Shown piece after piece: positions 51,026-58,927 of a DNA stretch of 64,000 bases; positions within the stretch are counted from its first letter, which is position 1, and each line of letters starts with the position of its first letter. The DNA lies in assembly GCA_942493305.1 (NCBI GenBank), contig OW818686.1, positions 1,364,001-1,428,000 on the forward strand, in the 5' to 3' direction. A program made the translations under genes and the position numbers. This stretch comes from UBA7672 sp030824255. Its GTDB lineage: Bacteria; Pseudomonadota; Alphaproteobacteria; Caulobacterales; Hyphomonadaceae. The notes beneath the pieces are model-generated. The model worked only from the letters and a program-made list of their open reading frames with translations. It ran no database searches and was not told the origin of the DNA.

Positions 51026-54019
51026 ATGAAGATTGCCGAGTACGAAGCGGGAGGCTGGGAGCGCTACGAACGTCTCGCAATGGCCGTGCACGCAATTCTG
51101 AAAGAGGCAGCCGACGGGACGGGCGCCGCTCGCGTCCAGCAGATCCAGCACCGTGTGAAGGATGCCGCGTCACTCAGGAAAAAAATGGCGGGTCGTGGTG
51201 TTGCCGATAGCGACGAGCTGGAGGCGTCGATCAAGGACCTGGCGGGATGCCGGATCATTCTGTACACGAACGCCGACGTGAGCCGCCTGCTCGCGTCATC
51301 TGCGATCCACGGAAATTTCGAGGTCGACTGGGATCGCACCAAGATCCACTACCCGTTCGACGACACCGACGCCGACCAGCTCTTCGTCTCGTACAATTAC
51401 GTCTTGAAGCTTGCGGACAGGCATATCACCCCGGAGCGCGGCGATCTGCGCGACATGTATTGCGAAGTGCAGGTTCAGACCATTCTCGATCATGCCTGGT
51501 CTGAAATGGCGCATGACACGATCTACAAACGGCCGGCTGCCGGCTTCGGCACACAGCGCCTTGAAGCCATCCGGAAGCGCATGACCGAGATCATGAGCAA
51601 ATACCTGCTTCCCGCAGGCTTCGACTTCCAGAAAATTTCGCAGGACGTGGCTGAGCTACGGGCGGCGCAGGAGCTGAACGAACGTAACCCACTCAAACTT
51701 CTGACGGAAGCGCGCAGCAACGTCGAACGGCTTGAACTGCTGCAATCGTTCGAGGAGTTGATGCTGCCACACTATGATGATCGCGCCTCACTCGCGCCGA
51801 CTATCCGTAGCGTCCTGATGTCCGTCGCGGTCGCTGCGCGGACGGATGGTGTTGCAGAGGGCGGCGGAGACGCTGAGGAAGAAGAGGTTTATCGATACGC
51901 AACGCCCACGACCGTCGTTGACAAGGTCTGCGACCTTCTCGATGCGCTACGCTTTCTCGACGAGCCGTCGGTGACCTCGACTTTCGACTGCCTCCTTAAG
52001 CTTTTCCGCGACGCGGATAATGACGATCAGCGCAAGCGCGTTCTCGCGTCGGCAGACCACCTTGCCGAGCACAACCTCCACATCTGGCAGGCGCGGGGTC
52101 CGCTCATCCAGCGCTTGCTGATGGATCGCATTGCCACGTTATCGGAGGACGATCTGACTGGCGCGCGGCGACTCGTCGTCGAGACGCTTGAAAATATCCT
52201 GAAACCTGACGTCTCCGCGACGACCAGCTCGTTCGACGTCATGACCTTTCACAGCGGCGCTGTGGCGCCGAGCGCAGCGCTGGACGATATCCGGCAGGCG
52301 GCCACCCAGAGGCTCGAAGGCCTGTTTGACGATCCCGCAACCGACGACGAACGCAGACGGCTGATCCAGGCGCTGCATGCGGGCACGCGCGTCGCATCGC
52401 AGGGCGACACCAAGGCGAAGATGTACGCGATGGTCCTCCGGACGACAGCGCGCTTCGTCCGGTTCTTTACCGAACGCTGGACGGGCCTGAGCTTCGAACT
52501 GCGCCAGACCGTCGAGCACAAGATCCTCTGGCTCTACAAGCACCGGACCACGGCCGGAGGCTTCCGGCGCAACCGGGAGGTGAAGGCGGCGCTGCACACG
52601 CTGAGGGATGCGATCGCAGCATTCCGTGACCTTACAGACCTTGATGCCGACTATGTCGTGTTCAAGACGCTGGTCGGTTTCGACGAGGTTCTCGCGCCAT
52701 ACTGGGATGGCGATCCCTTCGACAAAACCTTCCGGGAAGCAGAAGTGGATCGGCTGGCGAAGGAGGTCGATGAGGAATCACTGCCGCGCTGGCGGACGCT
52801 GATCGAGCGATGCGCCGCGAGCCAGTCCATCGACGGGGCCTATTTTATCTACTTCTCCCGTCTGCTGCGCGAGTTCGCGGGCCAGAAGCCCGAGCTGGCA
52901 ATGACATTGCTCCAACATCCGATCGCGCATCTTGACGGCTTTCTCGAGGATCTTCTGCACGGATTGGAGGTGGGGCCGCGCTCGGGTGACGCAATGCGGC
53001 TGGTTGATCGCTGGATCGAGGAGGGCAACTACTTGCCCGCCATCGCCCGTTACCAGTGGCGCGGACAGGTCTTCGACATCAACCGTCTGACCCGGACATT
53101 CGAGGTCGCAGCGATGGTAGAGGAGCGGCAGGCCATATTCACCTGTTTGCGGAGTGCTGGCGAACGCGTGCTCGATCACTCCTCACTCCTGCAACTGGTC
53201 ATGCTCCCCGCCATCACTGAACTCGCGAAGCTGAACGCGCCGCGCTGGGTCGAAGGCGTCGCGTTCAGCAAGGGCGGACTGAAAGCGATGGAGACGCTGT
53301 CTGCAGATGAGGCACGGACGGTGCTGCTGGCACTGCTGCTGTCGCCAGACGTTCCGCATTGGGCCGAGGAAATCCTCGCCAGGATCGCCAAGCGCTATCC
53401 GCAACAATTTGTGGCGTTCCTGGGCTGGCGGCTCGAAGCCGAACAGCACGAGAAGCGCCAGCGCTCCTACGAAGCACTACCTTTCGAGTTTCACGTCCTG
53501 CCCGACCACATGGCAGGGCTCGCCGATCTTGTTGTCGACGCGGCGCGGGTCTGGTTCGAGACGGGCGGCGACCTATTCCGCTTCCGCGGCGGAGCAGCGG
53601 TCGCGCGACTCTTCCCTGTGACCGCGAACATCGAGCCGGCCCTGTCCCGCTATATAGGCGGCGCCAACCGCAGCGACATCGACTTCGTCGTGAACGTCCT
53701 CATGTCATATTTCGACGGCGCGTCTGCCACTTCCGTCATTTGCAAGGGCATCGTTGCGGCCCTTCCTGCGGGCGATGATCTGTTGTCCGAAGTGGGCATC
53801 ATCATCGAGCAGAGCGGCATGCTGAGCGGCGCATTCGGCGGCGTCGGCGCAAAGCAGAGCAAACGCGACCACATGCGCACCTGGCTCGACGACAAGCGTG
53901 AGAAAGTGCGCCGGTTCGCCGAAGTACAGATCAGGGACCTCGAACGCGCCATGGCTGCAGACCAACGCCGCAGCATGGAGGATTTGCAGCTGCGCAAGCG
54001 AAAGTGGGGTGAAGCGTGA
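51026..54019 (+). CDS. large RelA/SpoT-domain protein with helical C-terminal extension
   Basis: 997 residues. Residues about 30-185 follow the RelA/SpoT (p)ppGpp-synthetase fold: QHRVKDAASLRKKM, IKDLAGCRIILYT, and CEVQVQTILDHAWSEMAHD (with the Glu of the synthetase EVQ motif). The usual GYQSLH-like motif is replaced by FVSYNYVLKL, so activity or substrate may differ. The remaining 800 residues are helix-rich, without recognised domains, perhaps repeat-like. No HD hydrolase domain is seen. It may make an alarmone or modify RNA as a toxin or defence effector; that is inference. It is encoded opposite to the trb operon, 13 bp from trbI. Confidence 0.7.
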   Translation: MKIAEYEAGGWERYERLAMAVHAILKEAADGTGAARVQQIQHRVKDAASLRKKMAGRGVADSDELEASIKDLAGCRIILYTNADVSRLLASSAIHGNFEVDWDRTKIHYPFDDTDADQLFVSYNYVLKLADRHITPERGDLRDMYCEVQVQTILDHAWSEMAHDTIYKRPAAGFGTQRLEAIRKRMTEIMSKYLLPAGFDFQKISQDVAELRAAQELNERNPLKLLTEARSNVERLELLQSFEELMLPHYDDRASLAPTIRSVLMSVAVAARTDGVAEGGGDAEEEEVYRYATPTTVVDKVCDLLDALRFLDEPSVTSTFDCLLKLFRDADNDDQRKRVLASADHLAEHNLHIWQARGPLIQRLLMDRIATLSEDDLTGARRLVVETLENILKPDVSATTSSFDVMTFHSGAVAPSAALDDIRQAATQRLEGLFDDPATDDERRRLIQALHAGTRVASQGDTKAKMYAMVLRTTARFVRFFTERWTGLSFELRQTVEHKILWLYKHRTTAGGFRRNREVKAALHTLRDAIAAFRDLTDLDADYVVFKTLVGFDEVLAPYWDGDPFDKTFREAEVDRLAKEVDEESLPRWRTLIERCAASQSIDGAYFIYFSRLLREFAGQKPELAMTLLQHPIAHLDGFLEDLLHGLEVGPRSGDAMRLVDRWIEEGNYLPAIARYQWRGQVFDINRLTRTFEVAAMVEERQAIFTCLRSAGERVLDHSSLLQLVMLPAITELAKLNAPRWVEGVAFSKGGLKAMETLSADEARTVLLALLLSPDVPHWAEEILARIAKRYPQQFVAFLGWRLEAEQHEKRQRSYEALPFEFHVLPDHMAGLADLVVDAARVWFETGGDLFRFRGGAAVARLFPVTANIEPALSRYIGGANRSDIDFVVNVLMSYFDGASATSVICKGIVAALPAGDDLLSEVGIIIEQSGMLSGAFGGVGAKQSKRDHMRTWLDDKREKVRRFAEVQIRDLERAMAADQRRSMEDLQLRKRKWGEA

Positions 54020-54032
54020 GTTCAACGCCTCC

Positions 54033-55223
54033 CTAGAGCCGGGTGCGGCGGGTCACGATCACCGTCAGCTTGGCGCCCGCTGACACGCGGATCGTGGGCG
54101 GGATCGCAAGGCCTCGGTCGACGACCCGGTTCGAGACGCTGCTGGCCATGCGTTGAACGCCATCGGCAATCGCGTCATCGACAGGATCGCGCAGGACGAC
54201 GCCGCTCCCTCCGTAGGCGACGGGATCCTCGGTTGTCGCAACGCCGATATTGATGAGCGTTCCAAGCGCTGCAGCTCCGAACACGTCCACCCAGTGGTTG
54301 TCGACATCGCCGGTCACACCGGCGGCGCCCATCGGATCGAGAGCAGCCTCTGCCAACGCCACTTCGCGGCCATCCGGCATGATCAATCGCGACCAGACGA
54401 TGGCCACACGGCTTTGTCCATAGCGGCTTGACGACCGGTAGTCGCCGATCAGTCGCGCGCCTTGAGGTATGAGGAGCGTCCCGCCCGTGGCGCTGTCGTA
54501 TATCGCCTGCGTGACCTGGGCAATCACGGGCCCTGGCGACTCCGAATTCACTTCAGTCACGAGACTTGCTGCGATGACCGCGCCGGGGAAGAGCACGCGA
54601 TCGGTGGCGCCGTCCGCACGGGGTTCAGCCTGCGCCCTGGGTGCAAATGCAGTCAGTGGTGAAGGCGAAGTTGGAGGGGCGAAGCTGGGCGTCGTCTGGG
54701 TTGTTCCTGGCGACGTCTGGTCACGCAGCGCGAAGAACAAGCCCGAGCGGATCGCGTCTTCGATTTCCACCTGCCGGGGATCAGGGGATGAGCTGGATGC
54801 ATAAGCGGGCGCGCCATCCCATGTTGCATCTTCGCCGTTCGAATATGACCGCAGCGCGGGAGCGGGTTGCGCAAACGCGGCGACATCGCCGGGGAGCGGC
54901 GGGCCAAGCTGGGGCGGCAAAGTTGCAGGGGCTGCCGGTTGGCTGGAAGCGACCTGCGTATAGTCCAGCGGCAGGTTGCGGATTGCGCCCTTTGCCATTT
55001 CAGGCCGCGCCGGATCGGACATCAAGGGTTTTGTCTCGCTTGGCTTGCGGCCGGGGTCGCTGGAAAAGGCGCCGGAGGCGAGCAGCAGCACGATCGCAAC
55101 GCCCCCGCCGGCCGCGCCAAGGATCGCAGGCTTGTTGATGCCCTTTGCTTGTCGGCCCTTGACCCGGATTGAATCGAGCGGAGGCGGCTCCGGCTGAGGG
55201 GAGGGCTGAGGCGGTTCCGCCAT
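54033..55223 (-). CDS. trbI: conjugal transfer protein TrbI (VirB10-like)
   Basis: 396 residues. A short cytoplasmic N-terminus rich in Pro, one transmembrane helix (ILGAAGGGVAIVLLLASGAF), a long Pro/Ala/Ser linker, and the C-terminal VirB10 domain (DRVLFPGAVIAASLVTEVNSESPG; IPQGARLIGDYRS; FGAAALGTLINIGV). It spans the envelope and couples ATPase energy to the outer-membrane channel. The ATG at 55223 has GGAG before it; a GTG at 55256 is the alternative. A DUF2274 gene, often next in related elements, is absent. Confidence 0.9.
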   Translation of the reverse strand: MAEPPQPSPQPEPPPLDSIRVKGRQAKGINKPAILGAAGGGVAIVLLLASGAFSSDPGRKPSETKPLMSDPARPEMAKGAIRNLPLDYTQVASSQPAAPATLPPQLGPPLPGDVAAFAQPAPALRSYSNGEDATWDGAPAYASSSSPDPRQVEIEDAIRSGLFFALRDQTSPGTTQTTPSFAPPTSPSPLTAFAPRAQAEPRADGATDRVLFPGAVIAASLVTEVNSESPGPVIAQVTQAIYDSATGGTLLIPQGARLIGDYRSSSRYGQSRVAIVWSRLIMPDGREVALAEAALDPMGAAGVTGDVDNHWVDVFGAAALGTLINIGVATTEDPVAYGGSGVVLRDPVDDAIADGVQRMASSVSNRVVDRGLAIPPTIRVSAGAKLTVIVTRRTRL

Positions 55224-55248
55224 CTCATCTCCACGCGGGGGAATGCCA

Positions 55249-56079
55249 TCAGCCACGGGCGCCTCCAGTGACCGGCGTCTGGCGATAGATCTGCACCTTC
55301 TTCTGGCCCCAGCCAGTTCCCAGTCGCAGCTCGGCCTTGCTGAATAACCGGTCGACCACATAGTAGCGGCCGACGACACGATAGTTGGTCAACTCGGCGC
55401 CGGTGTCCCCGATCACGAAGAGCGGGGGAGCCTCCATCGTTGCGATCTTCTCCGGCATCTCGATGAAGACCTGCCGGCCGTCGTCGAACGCCGCCAGCGG
55501 GCGCCAGTCGGGCTTGTCGCCATCTATCCGATAGCGAAGGTTGAGCATCTCCGGCGAGAAGGGCGGCGACGCCGGCGCGGATGCGGGCGCGGCGAGCGGG
55601 ACCGGATTGTTGGCCAGGACCATGTCAGCCGGATAGCGCCATGACACCGCGGCCATCGCCGTGCTGGCGACGCTCTTCAGCTCGATATGATAAACGCGCC
55701 GGTCGGTCATGATGACCAGGTTCGTGGTAAGGCTTGCGGCGTTCGGCTTGACCAGCACATGGGCCTGCGCGCTTACGCCGCCGCCAGATCGTGCGTCGCC
55801 GACAATCCAGCGCGTCGTGTCGCCGGCCGAAACCGACAGCAGCGTCTCTCCCGGTTCAAGGGCAATGTCGGTGATGCGCTGGGGCGATGCCTGAATGGCG
55901 TAGAGCGCGCCGCGCTCATATGCGAACTCAAGCAATGCGCCGACCGCTGACGCGTCGCCGGGACCGCGTATCGCCGCCTGGTTGGTCTGTTGCAGTTGAG
56001 GCGGCCTGGTCTGGGCGATGGCGGGCGTGCAAAGGCTCAGAGCGAGCAGGCTTGCAGTGAGGATGAGAGAGCGTGTCAT
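55249..56079 (-). CDS. trbG: conjugal transfer protein TrbG (VirB9-like)
   Basis: 276 residues. Signal peptide (LILTASLLALSLCTPAIAQ), a VirB9 N-terminal region with FAYERGALYAIQASPQRITDIALEPGE, and a C-terminal beta domain (LNLRYRIDGDKPDWRPLAAFDDGRQVFIEMP). It forms the outer-membrane core complex with TrbI. Its start overlaps the trbF stop by four bases. Confidence 0.92.
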   Translation of the reverse strand: MTRSLILTASLLALSLCTPAIAQTRPPQLQQTNQAAIRGPGDASAVGALLEFAYERGALYAIQASPQRITDIALEPGETLLSVSAGDTTRWIVGDARSGGGVSAQAHVLVKPNAASLTTNLVIMTDRRVYHIELKSVASTAMAAVSWRYPADMVLANNPVPLAAPASAPASPPFSPEMLNLRYRIDGDKPDWRPLAAFDDGRQVFIEMPEKIATMEAPPLFVIGDTGAELTNYRVVGRYYVVDRLFSKAELRLGTGWGQKKVQIYRQTPVTGGARG

Positions 56080-56762
56080 TGTTGGAGATCCCGTGACCAG
56101 TTGAACGAGTGCACATAGAGGCCGAGCGGATTCTTGGAGAGACGCTCGGGAGAGGAGGGTGGGTCGATGACGATGGTCGCAACGCCCGTGAAGCGTTCGA
56201 CGTCGATCAGCGTCCCGCTGGCGTAGGTGCTTTCGCGCCAGCGCAGCTGAAAACTGGTCGGGCTGGCGCGCACCACAGACAGCACCTCGACTGCGACAGT
56301 GCGCTTGCCGACTTTTCCAAATGGATCGTCCGCTTCCGCCATGGCGTTGAGCGCCTGGGCGCCGCTCTGCGTCGCCCAGTCGTAAGCGCGAAGCCAGTTC
56401 TGGCGAACCACGATGGGGTCTGACGGCAGGCCGCGTATCATCTCGACGAACCGCGCAAGGTGCCAGGACAGCTGGGCGTCGCTCGGCTCGTAGGCCGACG
56501 TTGCGGGGCCTACGAGCCGTGCTTCGCCCGTCGCGTTCGCTTCGATCACGAACGGAACTGCGGCAGGACGGAGTGCAAGGACAACCACGCCGGCGGACAT
56601 GGCTGCGGCGAGACCGAGACTGCAGAACGTGGTGGTGCGCCAGGTCCGGGCCAGGGCGAGCGATGACCCCATGCGGCGGTCCCAGAGCTGCTGGGCCTCG
56701 CGATAGGGGGTCGCTGGTTCTGGCGTCTTCGACAGGCGCGAGGATCGCGCGCGAGTAAACAT
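56076..56762 (-). CDS. trbF: conjugal transfer protein TrbF (VirB8-like)
   Basis: 228 residues. Cytoplasmic N-terminus (PEPATPYREAQQLWDRRMGSS), one transmembrane helix, and a periplasmic VirB8 domain (QLSWHLARFVEMIRGLPSDPIVVRQNWLRAYDWAT). It is an assembly scaffold for the secretion channel. It overlaps trbG by four bases and lies 3 bp after trbL. Confidence 0.92.
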   Translation of the reverse strand: MFTRARSSRLSKTPEPATPYREAQQLWDRRMGSSLALARTWRTTTFCSLGLAAAMSAGVVVLALRPAAVPFVIEANATGEARLVGPATSAYEPSDAQLSWHLARFVEMIRGLPSDPIVVRQNWLRAYDWATQSGAQALNAMAEADDPFGKVGKRTVAVEVLSVVRASPTSFQLRWRESTYASGTLIDVERFTGVATIVIDPPSSPERLSKNPLGLYVHSFNWSRDLQQ

Positions 56763-56765
56763 GGA

Positions 56766-58136
56766 TCAGTCCTTCTGTTTGAGGTTGGGGCCTTCGGAGG
56801 CGCCGCCGCCATCGCCCGCATTGAGCGTATGCGCAGCGACGCTGACGCCTTCGCGCAGGGTCTGCGCATGCCGGAAGCGACGCGCCCAGGCCGGCTGACC
56901 CGCGCCAGACCCGGCGCCGGACGCGGCGCCCGTTGCAGCACCCGTCGCAGCACTGGGCGCGCCGGGCGAAGCGCTCGCCGGCGACGGCGTGATGGCGCCG
57001 GCGGCGTTGGCGACGGCGCGCTGGCCGGCCGTCCCGCGGTTGCGGAAATGGCTGGCGACACGGCCGGTCGCCTGACGCACGCCGCCAGCCGCGGAGGCGC
57101 CAAGACCTATGGCGGCGTTGAGGGGAGCGGCGATCGGGCCCGAAAGGCCTGTGCGCATCGCTCCGAGCGCGGTCGCGGCGCGCAAGCCGCCGCTGGCTGA
57201 TGCGCCTCCGTTGGCCGCAGCGCGGGTGGCGCTGACAGCGCCGCTGGCGGCGGCCCGACCGGCGACGAAGGCGCCGGCGCCGGCAGCCCCCACGCCAACG
57301 GCAGTCCCGACTGCGGCGCCAGCGGAGAGCTGCGGCGCGCCGGAGACGAGGCCGGCCGCGATGCGCGGGCAGAAAATGGAAAGCCCCATGAGCGTCAGGG
57401 CGCCGAGCACCACGGCGAACGCCTGTTCGATCGTCATGTCGTCAGGCGACAGCGCCGTGCGCAGCGTCGAGAACATGGTGGAGCCGATGCCGATGACGAC
57501 CGCGATCACCAGCACCTTGATGCCGGACGAGATGACGTTGCCAAGCACGCGTTCGGCAAGGAAGGTCGTTTGCCGCCAGAACGCGAAGGGCACGAGGACG
57601 AAGCCGGCGAGGGTCGTGATCTTGAACTCGACAATCAGCACGAACAGCTGGATCGAGAGCACGAAGAAGGCGGCAATGACGATGATGCCGCCAAGGCAGA
57701 GCAGGATGACTTCGGCCAGGTTGCCGAAGAACTCGAACGGTCCGGGTGCGATGGTGCCGATATGATCGAAAATAGGCTGGGAGGCGGACAGTCCCTCTGC
57801 CGCCACGAGGCCGGGCTTGAGCAGGTCGGCAGACGTGATCGTGGCGTCCGACGCCGTCAGGCCGAGCGTGGCGAAACTGTTGAACACGATGGTCGACAGC
57901 ATCGCGAAATTGCCGAAGATGAACGCAAACGCGCCCACATAGAGGGTCTTCTTCACGAGGCTCTGGATGATGTCGGTGTTCTGGCCCCACGCCCAGAACA
58001 GCGCCGCGATCGTCACATCGATTGCGATGAGGATAGCCGCCAGCGATGTGACGTCGCCCGAGATCAGGCCGAAGCCGGAATCGATGTAGGTGATGAAGGT
58101 CGTCAGAAAGCCATCGATGGCTGAGAAGTCGTTCAC
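56766..58136 (-). CDS. trbL: conjugal transfer protein TrbL (VirB6-like)
   Basis: 456 residues from a GTG. The first 280 contain six or more hydrophobic helices (for example VILLCLGGIIVIAAFFVLSI and FILVPFAFWRQTTFLAERVLG-type segments), the polytopic VirB6 channel. The last 170 residues are a low-complexity Ala/Gly/Pro tail typical of TrbL. No trbK-type entry-exclusion gene fits in the 50 bp between trbJ and trbL. Confidence 0.9.
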   Translation of the reverse strand: MNDFSAIDGFLTTFITYIDSGFGLISGDVTSLAAILIAIDVTIAALFWAWGQNTDIIQSLVKKTLYVGAFAFIFGNFAMLSTIVFNSFATLGLTASDATITSADLLKPGLVAAEGLSASQPIFDHIGTIAPGPFEFFGNLAEVILLCLGGIIVIAAFFVLSIQLFVLIVEFKITTLAGFVLVPFAFWRQTTFLAERVLGNVISSGIKVLVIAVVIGIGSTMFSTLRTALSPDDMTIEQAFAVVLGALTLMGLSIFCPRIAAGLVSGAPQLSAGAAVGTAVGVGAAGAGAFVAGRAAASGAVSATRAAANGGASASGGLRAATALGAMRTGLSGPIAAPLNAAIGLGASAAGGVRQATGRVASHFRNRGTAGQRAVANAAGAITPSPASASPGAPSAATGAATGAASGAGSGAGQPAWARRFRHAQTLREGVSVAAHTLNAGDGGGASEGPNLKQKD

Positions 58137-58186
58137 GGTGTCCCCCTGTATAAATACTGGTGCGGTGCGGGTGCTGCTGGCGCCTG

Positions 58187-58927
58187 TCAGTTCCAGGGCG
58201 GCGGTTCGGGATGAGCCGTTCGCGCGCCGCTGAAGAAGTGCGCGTGCTGGGCGCGCGCCTGCGCCAGCGCTTCCATCTCGCGCGCCCGCTCGAGCGCGTC
58301 GGTGCGCGACTGCGCGACCAGCAGCGACTGCAGCCGCATGGCCTGTTGCGCCTGGAAGGTCAGGAGTTCGTTTGTGGCCTGTTGGGCAGACAGGGCGCCT
58401 GTCGCCCCGGCGCTGGCCGCCGCAAGCTGCGCGAGGATCTGTTCGTCTTCGCCGAGCTGTTCGGTGACGCGCGCCTGCAGAACGAGTGAGGTCTGCAGCG
58501 CGCCGCGCGCATTATCGAGTTGGCGCGCGGCCTGACGGGCCCGCGTCGCCATGTCGGTGTCGCGATAATTGCCGGTGTAGAGGTCCTGCAGGGCGGCGCG
58601 CGTTTCGTTGACATGCAGGGCGAGCCCGCGCGCCTCGTTGATCAGCGTATCGAGCTCGCCGAGCTTGCCCAGAATGTCCGGCGCAAAGGTCCTGCCGAGA
58701 TTGGTGAGGTTTTTCGCATCATTCTCGAGCTGGCGGATCTGGTTGGTAATCTGCGTCACCTGGTTGCGGATCTGCTCCAGCGCGCGAACCGCATTGAGCG
58801 CGTTCTGAACGAGGTTGGACGGGTCGATGACGGTCAGCTGCGCACTCGCGGGCGCCGCCGTGCCCATCGCGAACGCCATGGCGCTCGCCGTGAGTTTCAA
58901 CATGAGGGAAAGGCCGCGGTAGAACAT
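58187..58927 (-). CDS. trbJ: conjugal transfer protein TrbJ (VirB5-like)
   Basis: 246 residues. Signal peptide (LMLKLTASAMAFAMGTAAPASAQ) and then a long helical, coiled-coil-rich body (NLVQNALNAVRALEQIRNQVTQITNQIRQLE). This is the minor pilus/tip-type component of P-type conjugation systems. Its ATG overlaps the trbE stop by one base (TGATG), so it is translationally coupled. Confidence 0.9.
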   Translation of the reverse strand: MFYRGLSLMLKLTASAMAFAMGTAAPASAQLTVIDPSNLVQNALNAVRALEQIRNQVTQITNQIRQLENDAKNLTNLGRTFAPDILGKLGELDTLINEARGLALHVNETRAALQDLYTGNYRDTDMATRARQAARQLDNARGALQTSLVLQARVTEQLGEDEQILAQLAAASAGATGALSAQQATNELLTFQAQQAMRLQSLLVAQSRTDALERAREMEALAQARAQHAHFFSGARTAHPEPPPWN

